This document shows, piece after piece, positions 16,791-25,721 of a stretch of DNA of 64,000 bases (the stretch's first letter is position 1; the number at the start of each line of letters is the position of its first letter). The position numbers and the translations under genes are program-made. The stretch spans positions 1 to 64,000 of the forward strand of contig CAZMGF010000008.1 in assembly GCA_964565765.1 (NCBI GenBank), in the 5' to 3' direction. The notes under the pieces were generated by a model. It saw nothing but the letters and a program-made list of their open reading frames with translations. It was not told the origin of the DNA and searched no databases. The stretch is from Bog-1181 sp964565765. Lineage in GTDB: Bacteria; Oederibacteriota; PGYV01; Palsa-1178.

Positions 16791-18116
16791 TCATATAAAT
16801 GCTCCGGTAATTAAAATTACCGCCGTTCCAAAATTAATCATATTATAAACAATTGTATTTTTCTTCTCAAAAAATAATCCGTTGAAATATATCATGGCCG
16901 CCGTGATTGCCGCCACTGCAATTTTTACAGGCAAACCCGCGGCGGGCGCTGAAATACATGACCCCGCGATATAAAGCAATAAAAGAGCGGCGCTGTTTTG
17001 AAACGGCAATAAAAACCTTCCGGGCCATTTTTTGATGATAAAACGCAGGCAAACGATAATACCAAAAGCAGCCGTAAAACATATTGATAAAGGCGCGCAC
17101 GCGATTGCCGTGAAGACGCCGAGCGGAACCGCCATGGCGCTGCCTGAGGGTATTTTTTTTTCAATTGAGCAATAAAGCGCCATAAAAAGCGCCAGAAGGC
17201 AGGCGGAAAAAATAAGATAAGGGTCAAAAGGCCCGGTAAAAACAGGGGCTCCCGCGGCATGGCGCGAAGCAATAAAGCCGGAGAAGACGGCCGCTGCATA
17301 AACAAGAGATGAAGGCGAAAAAAAGAGCGTGAGAAACCTGTTAAATTCTTTTTTGCCGTAATGCAAGTAATGTAAAACAAAGAGGAACGGAACCAGAAAA
17401 AGAAATATCATGACTGAAATCCTTGATATGAAAGTATTCACTATTGCAGGTCCGAAAAAGAAGGCATGGACAAGGGTGTTAAATCCGGCCGGGTCAAACG
17501 GGAAAACAGGAAGAAGTATTAATACTGGAAAAGCCATTGAAGATACTGCGAGAAAATAGAGCATAAAAGAGCCTGCAGCGGACCTTAATACAGAGCCTGT
17601 TTTTATGAAAATATAGGAGCCGCAGAGGATGAATCCCGCAAAGACCTCAAACCTTATACCCGGGCATACTGAAACATCGCAGAACGGGTTGAAAAAAAGG
17701 AGAATGGCTTTTGTATAGCCCTCGATCGTATAAATATAATCTATCCTGCAGCCGCCGGGAAAAGCCGCAAAAATGTCAAAAAACGGCACAATAATTATCC
17801 AGCCGTAAAACAAGAGCAGTATTTTTATTATTTTGACTGGCTTTTCCCCGGTGGCCGCTTTTATTGCAACGGAAAGGGTTATAAAAAGGGTGAGCCACTC
17901 CAGGTTAAAGAGGACAGCCATCTGCATTATTGTGGTCCTTATGAAAGCCACATTGAGCATAGTACGCGGCGGCTCGAGGAGCCCCTCAAAAAAATTCCTG
18001 GCAAAGGCAATTGTCAGGATAAAGACTGTGAATTTGGCCGGAGTCAGCCCGTAATTTTCGGAAAAATTTATGAAATTTTTAATTTTATTTTCAATGCTGC
18101 CCAATTTTATTTTCAT
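16791..18116 (-). CDS. Polytopic membrane protein of unknown function
   Basis: A 441-residue integral membrane protein with about 10-12 hydrophobic segments and short loops. I do not recognise the family. The N-terminus is a short basic/helical cytoplasmic stretch (KLGSIENKIKNFINF). A possible Cys-containing external loop occurs at FNPFCDVSVCPGIRFE (about 142-157), and another reads AAFPGGCRIDYIYTIEGY. Its ATG overlaps the stop of the upstream Wzy-like gene (ATGA), so the two are translationally coupled; it is the last gene of the pilin operon. A role in moving or supplying the glycan used by its neighbour is possible but unsupported. Confidence 0.8.
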   Translation of the reverse strand: MKIKLGSIENKIKNFINFSENYGLTPAKFTVFILTIAFARNFFEGLLEPPRTMLNVAFIRTTIMQMAVLFNLEWLTLFITLSVAIKAATGEKPVKIIKILLLFYGWIIIVPFFDIFAAFPGGCRIDYIYTIEGYTKAILLFFNPFCDVSVCPGIRFEVFAGFILCGSYIFIKTGSVLRSAAGSFMLYFLAVSSMAFPVLILLPVFPFDPAGFNTLVHAFFFGPAIVNTFISRISVMIFLFLVPFLFVLHYLHYGKKEFNRFLTLFFSPSSLVYAAAVFSGFIASRHAAGAPVFTGPFDPYLIFSACLLALFMALYCSIEKKIPSGSAMAVPLGVFTAIACAPLSICFTAAFGIIVCLRFIIKKWPGRFLLPFQNSAALLLLYIAGSCISAPAAGLPVKIAVAAITAAMIYFNGLFFEKKNTIVYNMINFGTAVILITGAFI

Positions 18117-19873
18117 TTTACCGGGCCCTGCGCGTTAAAAATAGCCGTGCTGCCGCTGTTAACCACGCCCGGGTCTATGGTAACGGCCCTTTCAAGCTGG
18201 GCCTGCGCCTCTTTTTCACGGCCCATGGCGGAATATGACCTGAAAAGCCCGAGATGGGCCGCGGCAAGGTCCGGACAGCAGCTCAGGGCGCTTTCAAAAT
18301 ACTGCGCCGCGGCAGCATAATTTTTTTCATAAAGGCTGATGGAAGCTATATTGTACAGGATGTCAGGGGAATACGGGAAATAAGCCAGGGCGCGTTTGTA
18401 AGTTTCAATTGAGGCAGCTGTGAACCCGGCTGATGATAAATAATTGGCGTAATATTCAAGGGCATAATAATTGTCGGGCTCCAGCTCAATGCTCCTGGAA
18501 AAATCAGAAAAACCCGACGCTCCTTTTTCCATGGCTTTTTCAAGGTAAAAATCAGAAGAAGCGGCTCCGGGTTTAATAAAACACATGTATATAACTGCCG
18601 GAACCGCCAGGATTAAAGCCGCCGCGCGCTTAATGTATCCTGGTATTGTAAAAGAGCTGCCGCCGGAATATCCGGCTCCAAGCGAGGCTGTCAACCCGGC
18701 TGCAATGAAATATATTGCCGAAGAAGGGAACGAAAACAGTGGAAAATTAAAGAATGATTCGCATATTAAGAATATAAAAGCTGAAAAAAGGGCCGCGCCG
18801 AAGATATAATCTTCAGCAGGCACGGTTTTTGACGACAGGCGGCCGAAAGAAATTGCCGTTGAAAACACAAATGCCATAAAAAGCAAAAATCCGGAAATGC
18901 CGGTCTCACAGAGAAGCTGCAGGTAATCATTATGTGAATAAGACGAGGTTACATATGTGAAATTATGATTATTATTGATAAAATTTGCCTGCTTTTGGGG
19001 GTTAAAGCGCCTGAAAGCTCCGGCTCCGGCGCCGAAAAGCGGAGAAGCCTTAAATATATCAATGGAGGCAAGGGCCGTTAAAAGCCGGTTCTTTACCTCG
19101 GGAGAGCCCGAAGAAAAACCGTTAGCGCCGCGAGATGCCGCGTTTTTTATTGCCCCGGAAAATCCGGGAATAAAGCATATTAAAATAAAAGCGGCGCAGA
19201 TAAAGGCGGCCCTTTTTTTATTCAGCCTGATTTTAAAGCCGCTGGAAAAGAAATACCAGGCAAAGGCGGCAAGAGAAATTAAAAGCGATATAAGGACACC
19301 GCGCGACGAGCACATGATAAGCGCGGGAACCGAGAGTGAAAGATTTACCGACGCGATAAGGCGGAGCGGCCCCGGATAATAGAGGGAAAAAAGCATGACA
19401 GGAACAACGGCGGCAATGAACTCGGCGAAAAAAATGGGGTTCCCGAAGGAAGAATAGGGCCTTGTTATCCCGAGAAAAGAATATTGATAAATTCCGTATA
19501 GGAGAGCCGGCAATATTACTATATTAAGAAAAAGCGATATTTTTCCGGCGGACAGGTTTGAATAAAACGCGGTAAAAAAAAGGAGCGGGGAGAAAAACAA
19601 AAGGCCGTAATAAAAAGACGGGTGGTTCCATGAAAAAAGCAGCCTGGCCGATGAATAAAGGTAAAAAGCCGCGGCAAAAATGGATGGGAATGAAAAGCGG
19701 GTTTCGCCGCGCGCAAGAAAAAGAAGGACAAGGGTGATAATTCCGGCAGTAAATACTCCGAGTGCCTTCGGGAGCTGGTAAGCGTCGTACATATAAGGGC
19801 AGAAAATTACAAGGCAAAATACCGCCGCGAGCAGGAGCAGGTTAAACGCGCGGCCCGGTAAAATTTTAGCCAT
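18113..19873 (-). CDS. Wzy/WaaL/PglL-type O-antigen ligase-like protein with C-terminal TPRs
   Basis: A 586-residue membrane protein with about 12 membrane segments (residues 5-435) of the Wzy_C superfamily. The large periplasmic loop has FGAGAGAFRRFNPQ and SYSHNDYLQLLCETGISGFL, the His-containing signature shared by O-antigen ligases, polymerases and pilin O-oligosaccharyltransferases. After the last helix come about 130 residues with TPR pairs (NYYALEYYANYLSSAG, AYFPYSPDILYNIASISLY, AAAQYFESALSCCPDLAAAH). The open frame extends upstream to 19993, but that would overlap the pilX-like gene; ATG 19873, seven bases after its stop, is the better start. Its place behind three pilin genes suggests pilin glycosylation. 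Confidence 0.82.
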   Translation of the reverse strand: MAKILPGRAFNLLLLAAVFCLVIFCPYMYDAYQLPKALGVFTAGIITLVLLFLARGETRFSFPSIFAAAFYLYSSARLLFSWNHPSFYYGLLFFSPLLFFTAFYSNLSAGKISLFLNIVILPALLYGIYQYSFLGITRPYSSFGNPIFFAEFIAAVVPVMLFSLYYPGPLRLIASVNLSLSVPALIMCSSRGVLISLLISLAAFAWYFFSSGFKIRLNKKRAAFICAAFILICFIPGFSGAIKNAASRGANGFSSGSPEVKNRLLTALASIDIFKASPLFGAGAGAFRRFNPQKQANFINNNHNFTYVTSSYSHNDYLQLLCETGISGFLLFMAFVFSTAISFGRLSSKTVPAEDYIFGAALFSAFIFLICESFFNFPLFSFPSSAIYFIAAGLTASLGAGYSGGSSFTIPGYIKRAAALILAVPAVIYMCFIKPGAASSDFYLEKAMEKGASGFSDFSRSIELEPDNYYALEYYANYLSSAGFTAASIETYKRALAYFPYSPDILYNIASISLYEKNYAAAAQYFESALSCCPDLAAAHLGLFRSYSAMGREKEAQAQLERAVTIDPGVVNSGSTAIFNAQGPVK

Positions 19874-19880
19874 AAACGGA

Positions 19881-21431
19881 TTAATACGTTGGAACAGGCG
19901 TCGGGATAAGGAATGTAAACTCGCTGAATGAAAGTATCTGCACGCTTGACCCGGTGACGCCAAAAAGATTTGAGTTGCTGTTGTAATAAACATAAAGAGA
20001 CGGCGTGTCGTTTACCGTATCCAGCCATAGCCTGCTGTTTTCCCCCAGATAAACCGTGCCGTATATGCAGACATTGGAATTGTTCGTGGAAGCGCCGCTG
20101 CGTACCCCGCCTATTGTAAGGTCGCCGTTGGTATATAAAAGGCCGCAGTGTTTTACATTTGAAAGATAGCCGGGTGTGCCTGTTGTAAAGTGAAGGCCGT
20201 CCGACGATTGCGGCAGGTAAAAGTTGGTGGGTGTCGGCACATTATATACCGTTGAGTAATTGCTCTGTGATGACGGGGTAAAGGTTGCGTAATGATATGT
20301 GGAGCCGGCGCTGGGGTTGTCGCCTATTAATCTTAGAGGCCCCATAACTATAACAGTTCCGTAAGTAAGATACTGGTTCGTGCTGTTTGTATAAAAGGCA
20401 ATGGTATTTGCCGAGGTGTAAGTAGTGCCGCAATATGTGTTGCATGGCGAGGTCCGCACAGGCAGGCCGTCGGTGGTATCTATAAAAAGCACGCTGCCCG
20501 CGCTGTTTGCCATAGAGGTTATTGTCACGGCATTTGCCTGTGTTATTTTGGACATGGGCCAGCCAACCGGACCGAAATAGGTATTGTGGGCCTTTGCATA
20601 ATTTCTGAAATAATCAAAATCAATATCAGGTGCCGCGGCCAGGGATGAATAAGGATGCGCATGCGCGGTGGGGCTCATGTCATCGTATGTCTGGCCAAAA
20701 ACAAGCGTTGAGCCTGTCCTGCCGGAATTGTATGAAACAGCGGTGTAAATGGAACCCATGGCATAAACCTGCGGCATCCAGGGCTGGTGGCCGTTAACCA
20801 CATTTCCTCCCGCAACCTGTATCTGCCTGATCCTGCAGTAAGCGTCGGTTGTATTGGCTGAATATATATCACCCCAGAAAAATTCCGCCGGGTCCGCGTC
20901 GCTCCCGTTAGTGTCATAGCACGTGTCTATCATTCCCTTTGATATAAGCGGCCCGCCAAGGCCGGTCTTTTGTATTACAGCGTAAAAATCCCCTACGCAG
21001 GCTGTAATCGTAGTCATAACTTTTATGCCTATTGTACGGCTGCCATTAATATCCTGCCTCGGCTGCGTCGGGTCGGAAAGGACAGTGTAAAAAAGATTGC
21101 CCTGGGCAATGTGAATTTCATAAGTCCCGAGGCTGGTCGTAAACTGGGTGCTGTAGTTTTGATATGCCGGAAGAGTGCTGGCGAATGTGTACCAGTTGTT
21201 GTTCTGTTCAAGTTTGTATATGCACTGCTCAAGTGCAAGTGAGGCAATCTCCTGTTTCTGCACAATGCAGCTGCCCTTTACAAGGAACTGCTGGTTGTAC
21301 CTGAAAAGAAAGACAAGGGAAGCGCTCATTATGGCCAGCGTCCCGGCAAGAAGCAGTACGGTCGGCAGGGTCTGCCCCTTTTCTTTTACCGCGCTTTTTT
21401 TAACAGCTGTTTTCTTTTTTATAATGGCCAT
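19881..21431 (-). CDS. PilX-like pilus/secretin-system minor component
   Basis: A 516-residue protein with a basic N-terminus (KKKTAVKKSAVKEKGQ) and one hydrophobic helix, TLPTVLLLAGTLAIMSASLVFLF, as in PilX/GspK-type proteins that lack the usual Glu at position 5. The following helix (QKQEIASLALEQCIYKLEQ) resembles the pilin spine. The rest (about 110-516) is a Ser/Thr/Tyr/Asn-rich extracellular domain with beta character and several Cys. It is fourth from last in a minus-strand operon with two prepilins upstream. Likely exported through the type IV pilus or pseudopilus machinery. Its large C-terminal domain, much longer than a typical PilX, could be an adhesin part. Confidence 0.75.
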   Translation of the reverse strand: MAIIKKKTAVKKSAVKEKGQTLPTVLLLAGTLAIMSASLVFLFRYNQQFLVKGSCIVQKQEIASLALEQCIYKLEQNNNWYTFASTLPAYQNYSTQFTTSLGTYEIHIAQGNLFYTVLSDPTQPRQDINGSRTIGIKVMTTITACVGDFYAVIQKTGLGGPLISKGMIDTCYDTNGSDADPAEFFWGDIYSANTTDAYCRIRQIQVAGGNVVNGHQPWMPQVYAMGSIYTAVSYNSGRTGSTLVFGQTYDDMSPTAHAHPYSSLAAAPDIDFDYFRNYAKAHNTYFGPVGWPMSKITQANAVTITSMANSAGSVLFIDTTDGLPVRTSPCNTYCGTTYTSANTIAFYTNSTNQYLTYGTVIVMGPLRLIGDNPSAGSTYHYATFTPSSQSNYSTVYNVPTPTNFYLPQSSDGLHFTTGTPGYLSNVKHCGLLYTNGDLTIGGVRSGASTNNSNVCIYGTVYLGENSRLWLDTVNDTPSLYVYYNSNSNLFGVTGSSVQILSFSEFTFLIPTPVPTY

Positions 21432-21444
21432 ATTTTCCCCTTCT

Positions 21445-22113
21445 TTAATTGTAATAATAACCCGCCGAGTGCATGCGTTTTACAACGATTGTTTCCTGCG
21501 TAAATACTGTCAGCGGCGGCTGCGCCGCGAATACCCATTTGGAGAAGCGCGCCCCGACATTTATTACCGTGGCGTCCTTTGAATCGGCGTAATCAAAGCT
21601 TATCGAGTCCAGGTTTGCCGTAAGTGTAACGGTGGTGTAATATGTATTGGCGGTCACAGCGGAATTATTTGTCATATCCGTGCCTGGCAACACCTGCGGG
21701 TAAACCGCGAGAAGGTGGGAGCCGTACTGGAAAAGCTGTATCGGCGAGCCGGCGGCGCCGACTGTTGTGGTGCTTGAAGACTGCCCGGCGCAGCCGCATT
21801 TTGACTGCGTGGTGGTGATGTAAACCTGTTCAGCTATTATGGCCTCAATATATGAGTTTACAGGCTCCCCGGTGTCATACCTGGATATGGCGATTGTGGC
21901 CCCCTGGCACTGGGTTATAAGCTTCCTTATTGTAAGCATTGTCACCCTTGATTCGCTTTCAAGGGCGATCCTTGCCGAGCCCATCTGCCACATATAATTG
22001 CCGTTCTTCAGCAGGGTAAAGATACCAACGCTTAAAATGGAAAGCAGCCCCACGGAAATCATGGCCTCTATCATTGTAAATCCTCTTTTGCCTTTTTTAC
22101 CGGATAAACTCAT
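21445..22113 (-). CDS. Prepilin-type minor pilin (PilW/GspJ-like)
   Basis: A 222-residue minor pilin. The type IV prepilin leader KKGKRG is followed by FTMIEAMISVGLLSILSVGIFTLLKN, with E at mature position 5, so a prepilin peptidase should cut before F. The remainder (helix AEESRVTMLTIRKLITQ-like, then beta-rich) and the size fit PilW/GspJ, which form the tip complex of pili or pseudopili. AAAGGCGGG precedes ATG 22113. It lies 23 bases after the 882-residue prepilin and 13 bases before the pilX-like gene, giving a minor-pilin trio. Confidence 0.88.
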   Translation of the reverse strand: MSLSGKKGKRGFTMIEAMISVGLLSILSVGIFTLLKNGNYMWQMGSARIALESESRVTMLTIRKLITQCQGATIAISRYDTGEPVNSYIEAIIAEQVYITTTQSKCGCAGQSSSTTTVGAAGSPIQLFQYGSHLLAVYPQVLPGTDMTNNSAVTANTYYTTVTLTANLDSISFDYADSKDATVINVGARFSKWVFAAQPPLTVFTQETIVVKRMHSAGYYYN

Positions 22114-22136
22114 TTTATCCCGCCTTTAATAAAATT

Positions 22137-24785
22137 TTAATATGCGGTCCATGTCCCGAGCGCGCCCGATATGTTCTGCCCGGTAAGTGAAGAGGTGCCG
22201 ACAGCGATGGAAGGCAGCACCTTATAATATTTAGCCACGGTTTTTGTCATGTTAAGCGGCGTGCCGGTGTAAGAAATAAATGAATAATAGGCGTAAATGT
22301 CGTATGTGGTATTTACAGGGACTCGTATGGTGAAAGAGCCGTCACCCTGCCCGGGGAAGCCGTAGCTTGGATAAATCATCCTGGTGTGGCCGGAATACTG
22401 CTGGTAAACAGTGGTGAGGTCATAGTGGTAATCTGAAGCGTGAATTGTGACGGAAGAAGGGTATATAACAACGTTCAACCCCTGTGAAACATTCTGGCTG
22501 TCCATCTGGACATTGCCGCTCAAGCTGACGTATATCGGGACCACCTTGAAATTTGTATTTATGGCCGTGCCGCCGGCGGTTATCACAAGATTGTGCCATT
22601 TGCTGTCTGATGTGACTGGATAAGTTATGCTGTATGAGGTTGTGTCAATGGTTATCGCAGCCTGATAACCGGAGCCCACGGGTATGCCGGTTATTAAATA
22701 GTAGCCCGTAATAGAGTCTGAATAGGCGTCGCTGCCGACATGATTGCCGCCGCTGTCAAATGCCTGGACAAAGATACCGCCCATGGGCAGGCCCGTGATG
22801 CCGTTCGTTATTGTGCCCGACATGGAACCCGCCTGTGTGAGTGTTAGTGTCCCGGCGTTTGTAATGGCTCCGCCCGGTACGGAAGCAAGGCTCTCGGATG
22901 CCGAAGTGTAGCCGGGCATGCTTGCCTTTAAAGTATAATTGGTGCCTGGAACGGCATTTGTAAAATTAAACGCCCCGCCGTTGGTTGGAACCGAGTCGCC
23001 GGCGGAATCGCTCAGGTCAACTTCGGCGCCGGAAATATAATTGCCGAGAGAATCCTTGACAAAACCGGTCACAATAGCGGTTGATCCGGTTGTGGCTGTA
23101 AGTGTGACAATAATTGAAACTGTACTTGTTGTTGACATGGGAACAATTACGCTGGCGTAATAAAGTACACTGTTATAGGTAAGGTAACTGATAACTGTAG
23201 TGGTGGTGCTGGCTGAACAGTTAATATTGCTTATAGTGAACGAGCCATTGGTTCCAACTGTTGCCATTGCCGACATGCCGTCAAGAGAGGAAACATTGGC
23301 GCCCACCGCGAAATAAACAGGCGGAGTAGCTGTCGGGGTTGCCGTATATGCGGGTGTGTTTGTCGCTGTGAAAGTGGGCGGGCAGGAGTAATAATCCACC
23401 TCAAGCCAGGCAGAGTCAATATAGGCGGCGGTTAAAAACCCGGGGCTGACCTTGAAAAATACTCCAAGATTGTTTACTTCGGACCAGTTCCACGTGGTAT
23501 ATATTGAAGCAATATCATAAGTGAATGTGTTCCAGTTCCATGCGGCAAGTGTGAAAGGCGAGCCTGTAAAGTACGTGGATGTTGTTCCGGTCCAGCCGCC
23601 GGCGTTGTTATACCAGTTGGTACCGCTGTTTTGAGTAAAATTGAAATTGCAGGCAACGCTGCCGAACAGCCCCGCCTCGCCGTAAACCTTGAACCTGACG
23701 TCGGAAATGCAGGTATTTGCCGGGGAAGAAGAATTGTCAAATTCGGAATAAAGCATTTGATTGGTGCCGGACCCCTGTGAAGCGGAATTGCCGTCGCTTG
23801 CGCCGTGTATGTATGTGGGGTTGGACCAGTTCTGGGTCTTTCCAGACATGGCGCCTGTGGCGTAAAGTATAAGAGTGGTGACAGCCGGAGTCGGAGTGTT
23901 TGTCGGCACCAATGTCAGGGTAGGAGTCGGCGTCTGAATTGGAACATTTATCAAAGCAATTCCAGACACCTGGCAGCCGTTAATCTGCGGGCATGTTATG
24001 TTTATTCCGGTAACAGAAGTTACGGTTTCAGAAATGGAGACAGGGTTTGAGGTATAATTTGTGGGGGAGAGGCCGGGGCCGTCAGCGTATAAAGTATACG
24101 AGCCGGGAGGAACATTGGATATTGAATATGCCCCTGTGCTGCTTGCGGTTCCTGTGTATGCCGAGTATCCGACAATATGAACAATGGCGCCGGGCGCGGC
24201 CGAAGTTCCCGAAGAGTTTGATTTATAAACCGTCCCTGAAATTGTGGCGCCCGTCAGGTTCAGGGTTTTGTCCGAAAGATATGATGTTAGCCTGCTGGTT
24301 TTTGTAACTCCGTTGGACATATAAGTAACTATTGAGGTCAGCTGTTTAATGTCCGGGTTTGTAACGGTAAGGGAAGAGGCAGGCAGCCCTTCAAGGTTCC
24401 CGTTCCCGTCCTCCTGGGCCCATTCAACGCACGAATACACTTTATAAATCATCTGTGTGGTACCCGATGTTACGGTTACATAATGGTAAGTGTCATAAGC
24501 GCTTGTCCCTGTGGCGCATGTCTGAAGCGGGGTAAGATTGGTGAAATTTGAGTCAGGCAGGCACGAATCAGGGGTAGGCGGAAGGTTGTTAAATCCCTTG
24601 GATTTCAGGTAATCAAGCTGCTGCGAACACAGGGAGAGTGAGTATTGTTTTTGCTGGGAAATAAGGGAGTCTTTGTAAAGGCTTGTCATAAGGTTGACCG
24701 AGGCGACTATCATAAATGTAATTACAACAGTCGATATAAGTGTTTCAATGTAAGTGAGTCCGCGGCTCTTCCTGATAATTGCCAT
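22137..24785 (-). CDS. Giant modular prepilin (882 residues) with carboxypeptidase-regulatory-like repeats
   Basis: A minor pilin of the PilV/GspI kind at its N-terminus: leader RKSRG then LTYIETLISTVVITFMIVASVNLM, with E at mature position 5. Unlike ordinary pilins (about 150-200 residues) it continues for 700 more. A CarboxypepD_reg/Cna-B-like beta domain (about 180-262, ATISGTVYKSN...GAYSISNVPPGSYTLYADG) is followed by a TPTPTLTLVPTNTPTP linker, a carbohydrate-binding-like beta-sandwich (about 305-465), a second TPT linker, and three to four more Cna-B-like repeats (TGFVKDSLGN, GTITNGITGLPMGG, SGNVQMDSQN). It is first in its operon after a strong promoter. It is probably displayed at a pilus tip as an adhesin. 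Confidence 0.86.
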   Translation of the reverse strand: MAIIRKSRGLTYIETLISTVVITFMIVASVNLMTSLYKDSLISQQKQYSLSLCSQQLDYLKSKGFNNLPPTPDSCLPDSNFTNLTPLQTCATGTSAYDTYHYVTVTSGTTQMIYKVYSCVEWAQEDGNGNLEGLPASSLTVTNPDIKQLTSIVTYMSNGVTKTSRLTSYLSDKTLNLTGATISGTVYKSNSSGTSAAPGAIVHIVGYSAYTGTASSTGAYSISNVPPGSYTLYADGPGLSPTNYTSNPVSISETVTSVTGINITCPQINGCQVSGIALINVPIQTPTPTLTLVPTNTPTPAVTTLILYATGAMSGKTQNWSNPTYIHGASDGNSASQGSGTNQMLYSEFDNSSSPANTCISDVRFKVYGEAGLFGSVACNFNFTQNSGTNWYNNAGGWTGTTSTYFTGSPFTLAAWNWNTFTYDIASIYTTWNWSEVNNLGVFFKVSPGFLTAAYIDSAWLEVDYYSCPPTFTATNTPAYTATPTATPPVYFAVGANVSSLDGMSAMATVGTNGSFTISNINCSASTTTTVISYLTYNSVLYYASVIVPMSTTSTVSIIVTLTATTGSTAIVTGFVKDSLGNYISGAEVDLSDSAGDSVPTNGGAFNFTNAVPGTNYTLKASMPGYTSASESLASVPGGAITNAGTLTLTQAGSMSGTITNGITGLPMGGIFVQAFDSGGNHVGSDAYSDSITGYYLITGIPVGSGYQAAITIDTTSYSITYPVTSDSKWHNLVITAGGTAINTNFKVVPIYVSLSGNVQMDSQNVSQGLNVVIYPSSVTIHASDYHYDLTTVYQQYSGHTRMIYPSYGFPGQGDGSFTIRVPVNTTYDIYAYYSFISYTGTPLNMTKTVAKYYKVLPSIAVGTSSLTGQNISGALGTWTAY

Positions 24786-24828
24786 TAAATCATCCCTTTT
24801 CCGGTTATTTAAAGACTCTCCTTATAAT

Positions 24829-24857
24829 AGTATACTTAAGAAAAAAACTTTTGTCAA
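24829..24857 (-). promoter_or_regulatory. Sigma-70 promoter of the pilin operon
   Basis: On the minus strand: TTGACA (24852-24857), 17 bases, TATACT (24829-24834), 44 bases before the ATG of the giant prepilin. Near-consensus, so expression is expected to be substantial. Confidence 0.82.
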
Positions 24858-24919
24858 ATATTTTAGTAAATATCGATCATGCACTTTTTGAAACCGACGT
24901 TTCATAAATAATGGCAAAA

Positions 24920-25696
24920 TCAGTATTTTTTCAGAACAGTTTTTTTAAATATCCACATTAAAGATGCAAAAAGAAATACTATAATGCAAAAGAGCTGGGC
25001 GTCAGAAATTAAATGATGAATTTCGTGATACCGGAAAAACTCAATAAAAAATCTGGCTATTGCATAACACGCTCCGGTAAGCAGTATAAGTTCTCCGCGG
25101 TAAACAACGGATTTTTTCATGATATAAAGCAGGATGAGGATAATCAGCCACGCGCACGACTCATAAAGCTGTGCCGGGTGGAGTGGGACGTTTCCAAAAA
25201 CAGTATAGGCATAAGAATAAGGGGAATAAAATGTCCCGAAAAAGTAATTTTTGGGAGACGGAATGCCGGGGCAACAGCCGTTAAAAAAACATCCCAGCCT
25301 CGCGAAGATACCGCCTGCCGCAAGGGAAAATGAAAAAATATCGGCCGCCTGCCAGGGGTCTGTCTTTAATAATTTAGCCGCAGGGAAAGCGCAGAGGGCC
25401 GCGGCAATGAGCCCCCACCATAATGAAACCTGGCCGAAGAGCGAAAACGACAGCCCCTTCTCATGGTTAAAAAAACCTTCAGCTACATAACCGTAACGGC
25501 TCGCAAGCGTGAACGGAACGAACAATATAAGGGCAAACAGGATTATCCGGTCCCGGAATTCTTTCGGGTAAGGTTTTAAATTATAAAAAAGAAGGAGAAA
25601 CCCGGCGATGATGCCGGCAAAATTCAAAATCCAATAGCTCCGTATTGTCAGCTCGCCGATGTAGCCAAGAATTGGATAGATAAAACCACCTCGCAT
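24920..25696 (-). CDS. lgt: Prolipoprotein diacylglyceryl transferase
   Basis: A 258-residue inner-membrane enzyme with about seven helices that moves diacylglycerol from phosphatidylglycerol to the lipobox cysteine of lipoproteins. The family signature appears as GGIFARLGCFFNGCCPG (about 132-148), then VPLHPAQLYES, and near the C-terminus ARFFIEFFR carries the conserved Arg. The N-terminus YPILGYIGELTIRSYW matches the expected first helix. ATG 25696 has no good ribosome site; an AGGTGG lies just inside the frame with no start codon after it, so this is the only supportable start. It follows the UbiA gene by 25 bases. Lipoproteins with lipoboxes occur at 32697 and 42479. Confidence 0.92.
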   Translation of the reverse strand: MRGGFIYPILGYIGELTIRSYWILNFAGIIAGFLLLFYNLKPYPKEFRDRIILFALILFVPFTLASRYGYVAEGFFNHEKGLSFSLFGQVSLWWGLIAAALCAFPAAKLLKTDPWQAADIFSFSLAAGGIFARLGCFFNGCCPGIPSPKNYFFGTFYSPYSYAYTVFGNVPLHPAQLYESCAWLIILILLYIMKKSVVYRGELILLTGACYAIARFFIEFFRYHEIHHLISDAQLFCIIVFLFASLMWIFKKTVLKKY

Positions 25697-25721
25697 ATAA
25701 TTTTATACATTATATCATAAA

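Noticed and set aside
19874..19993. Longer N-terminus of the Wzy-like protein
   Set aside because: It would overlap the pilX-like gene by over 110 bases and adds no membrane or signal feature; ATG 19873 fits the operon.
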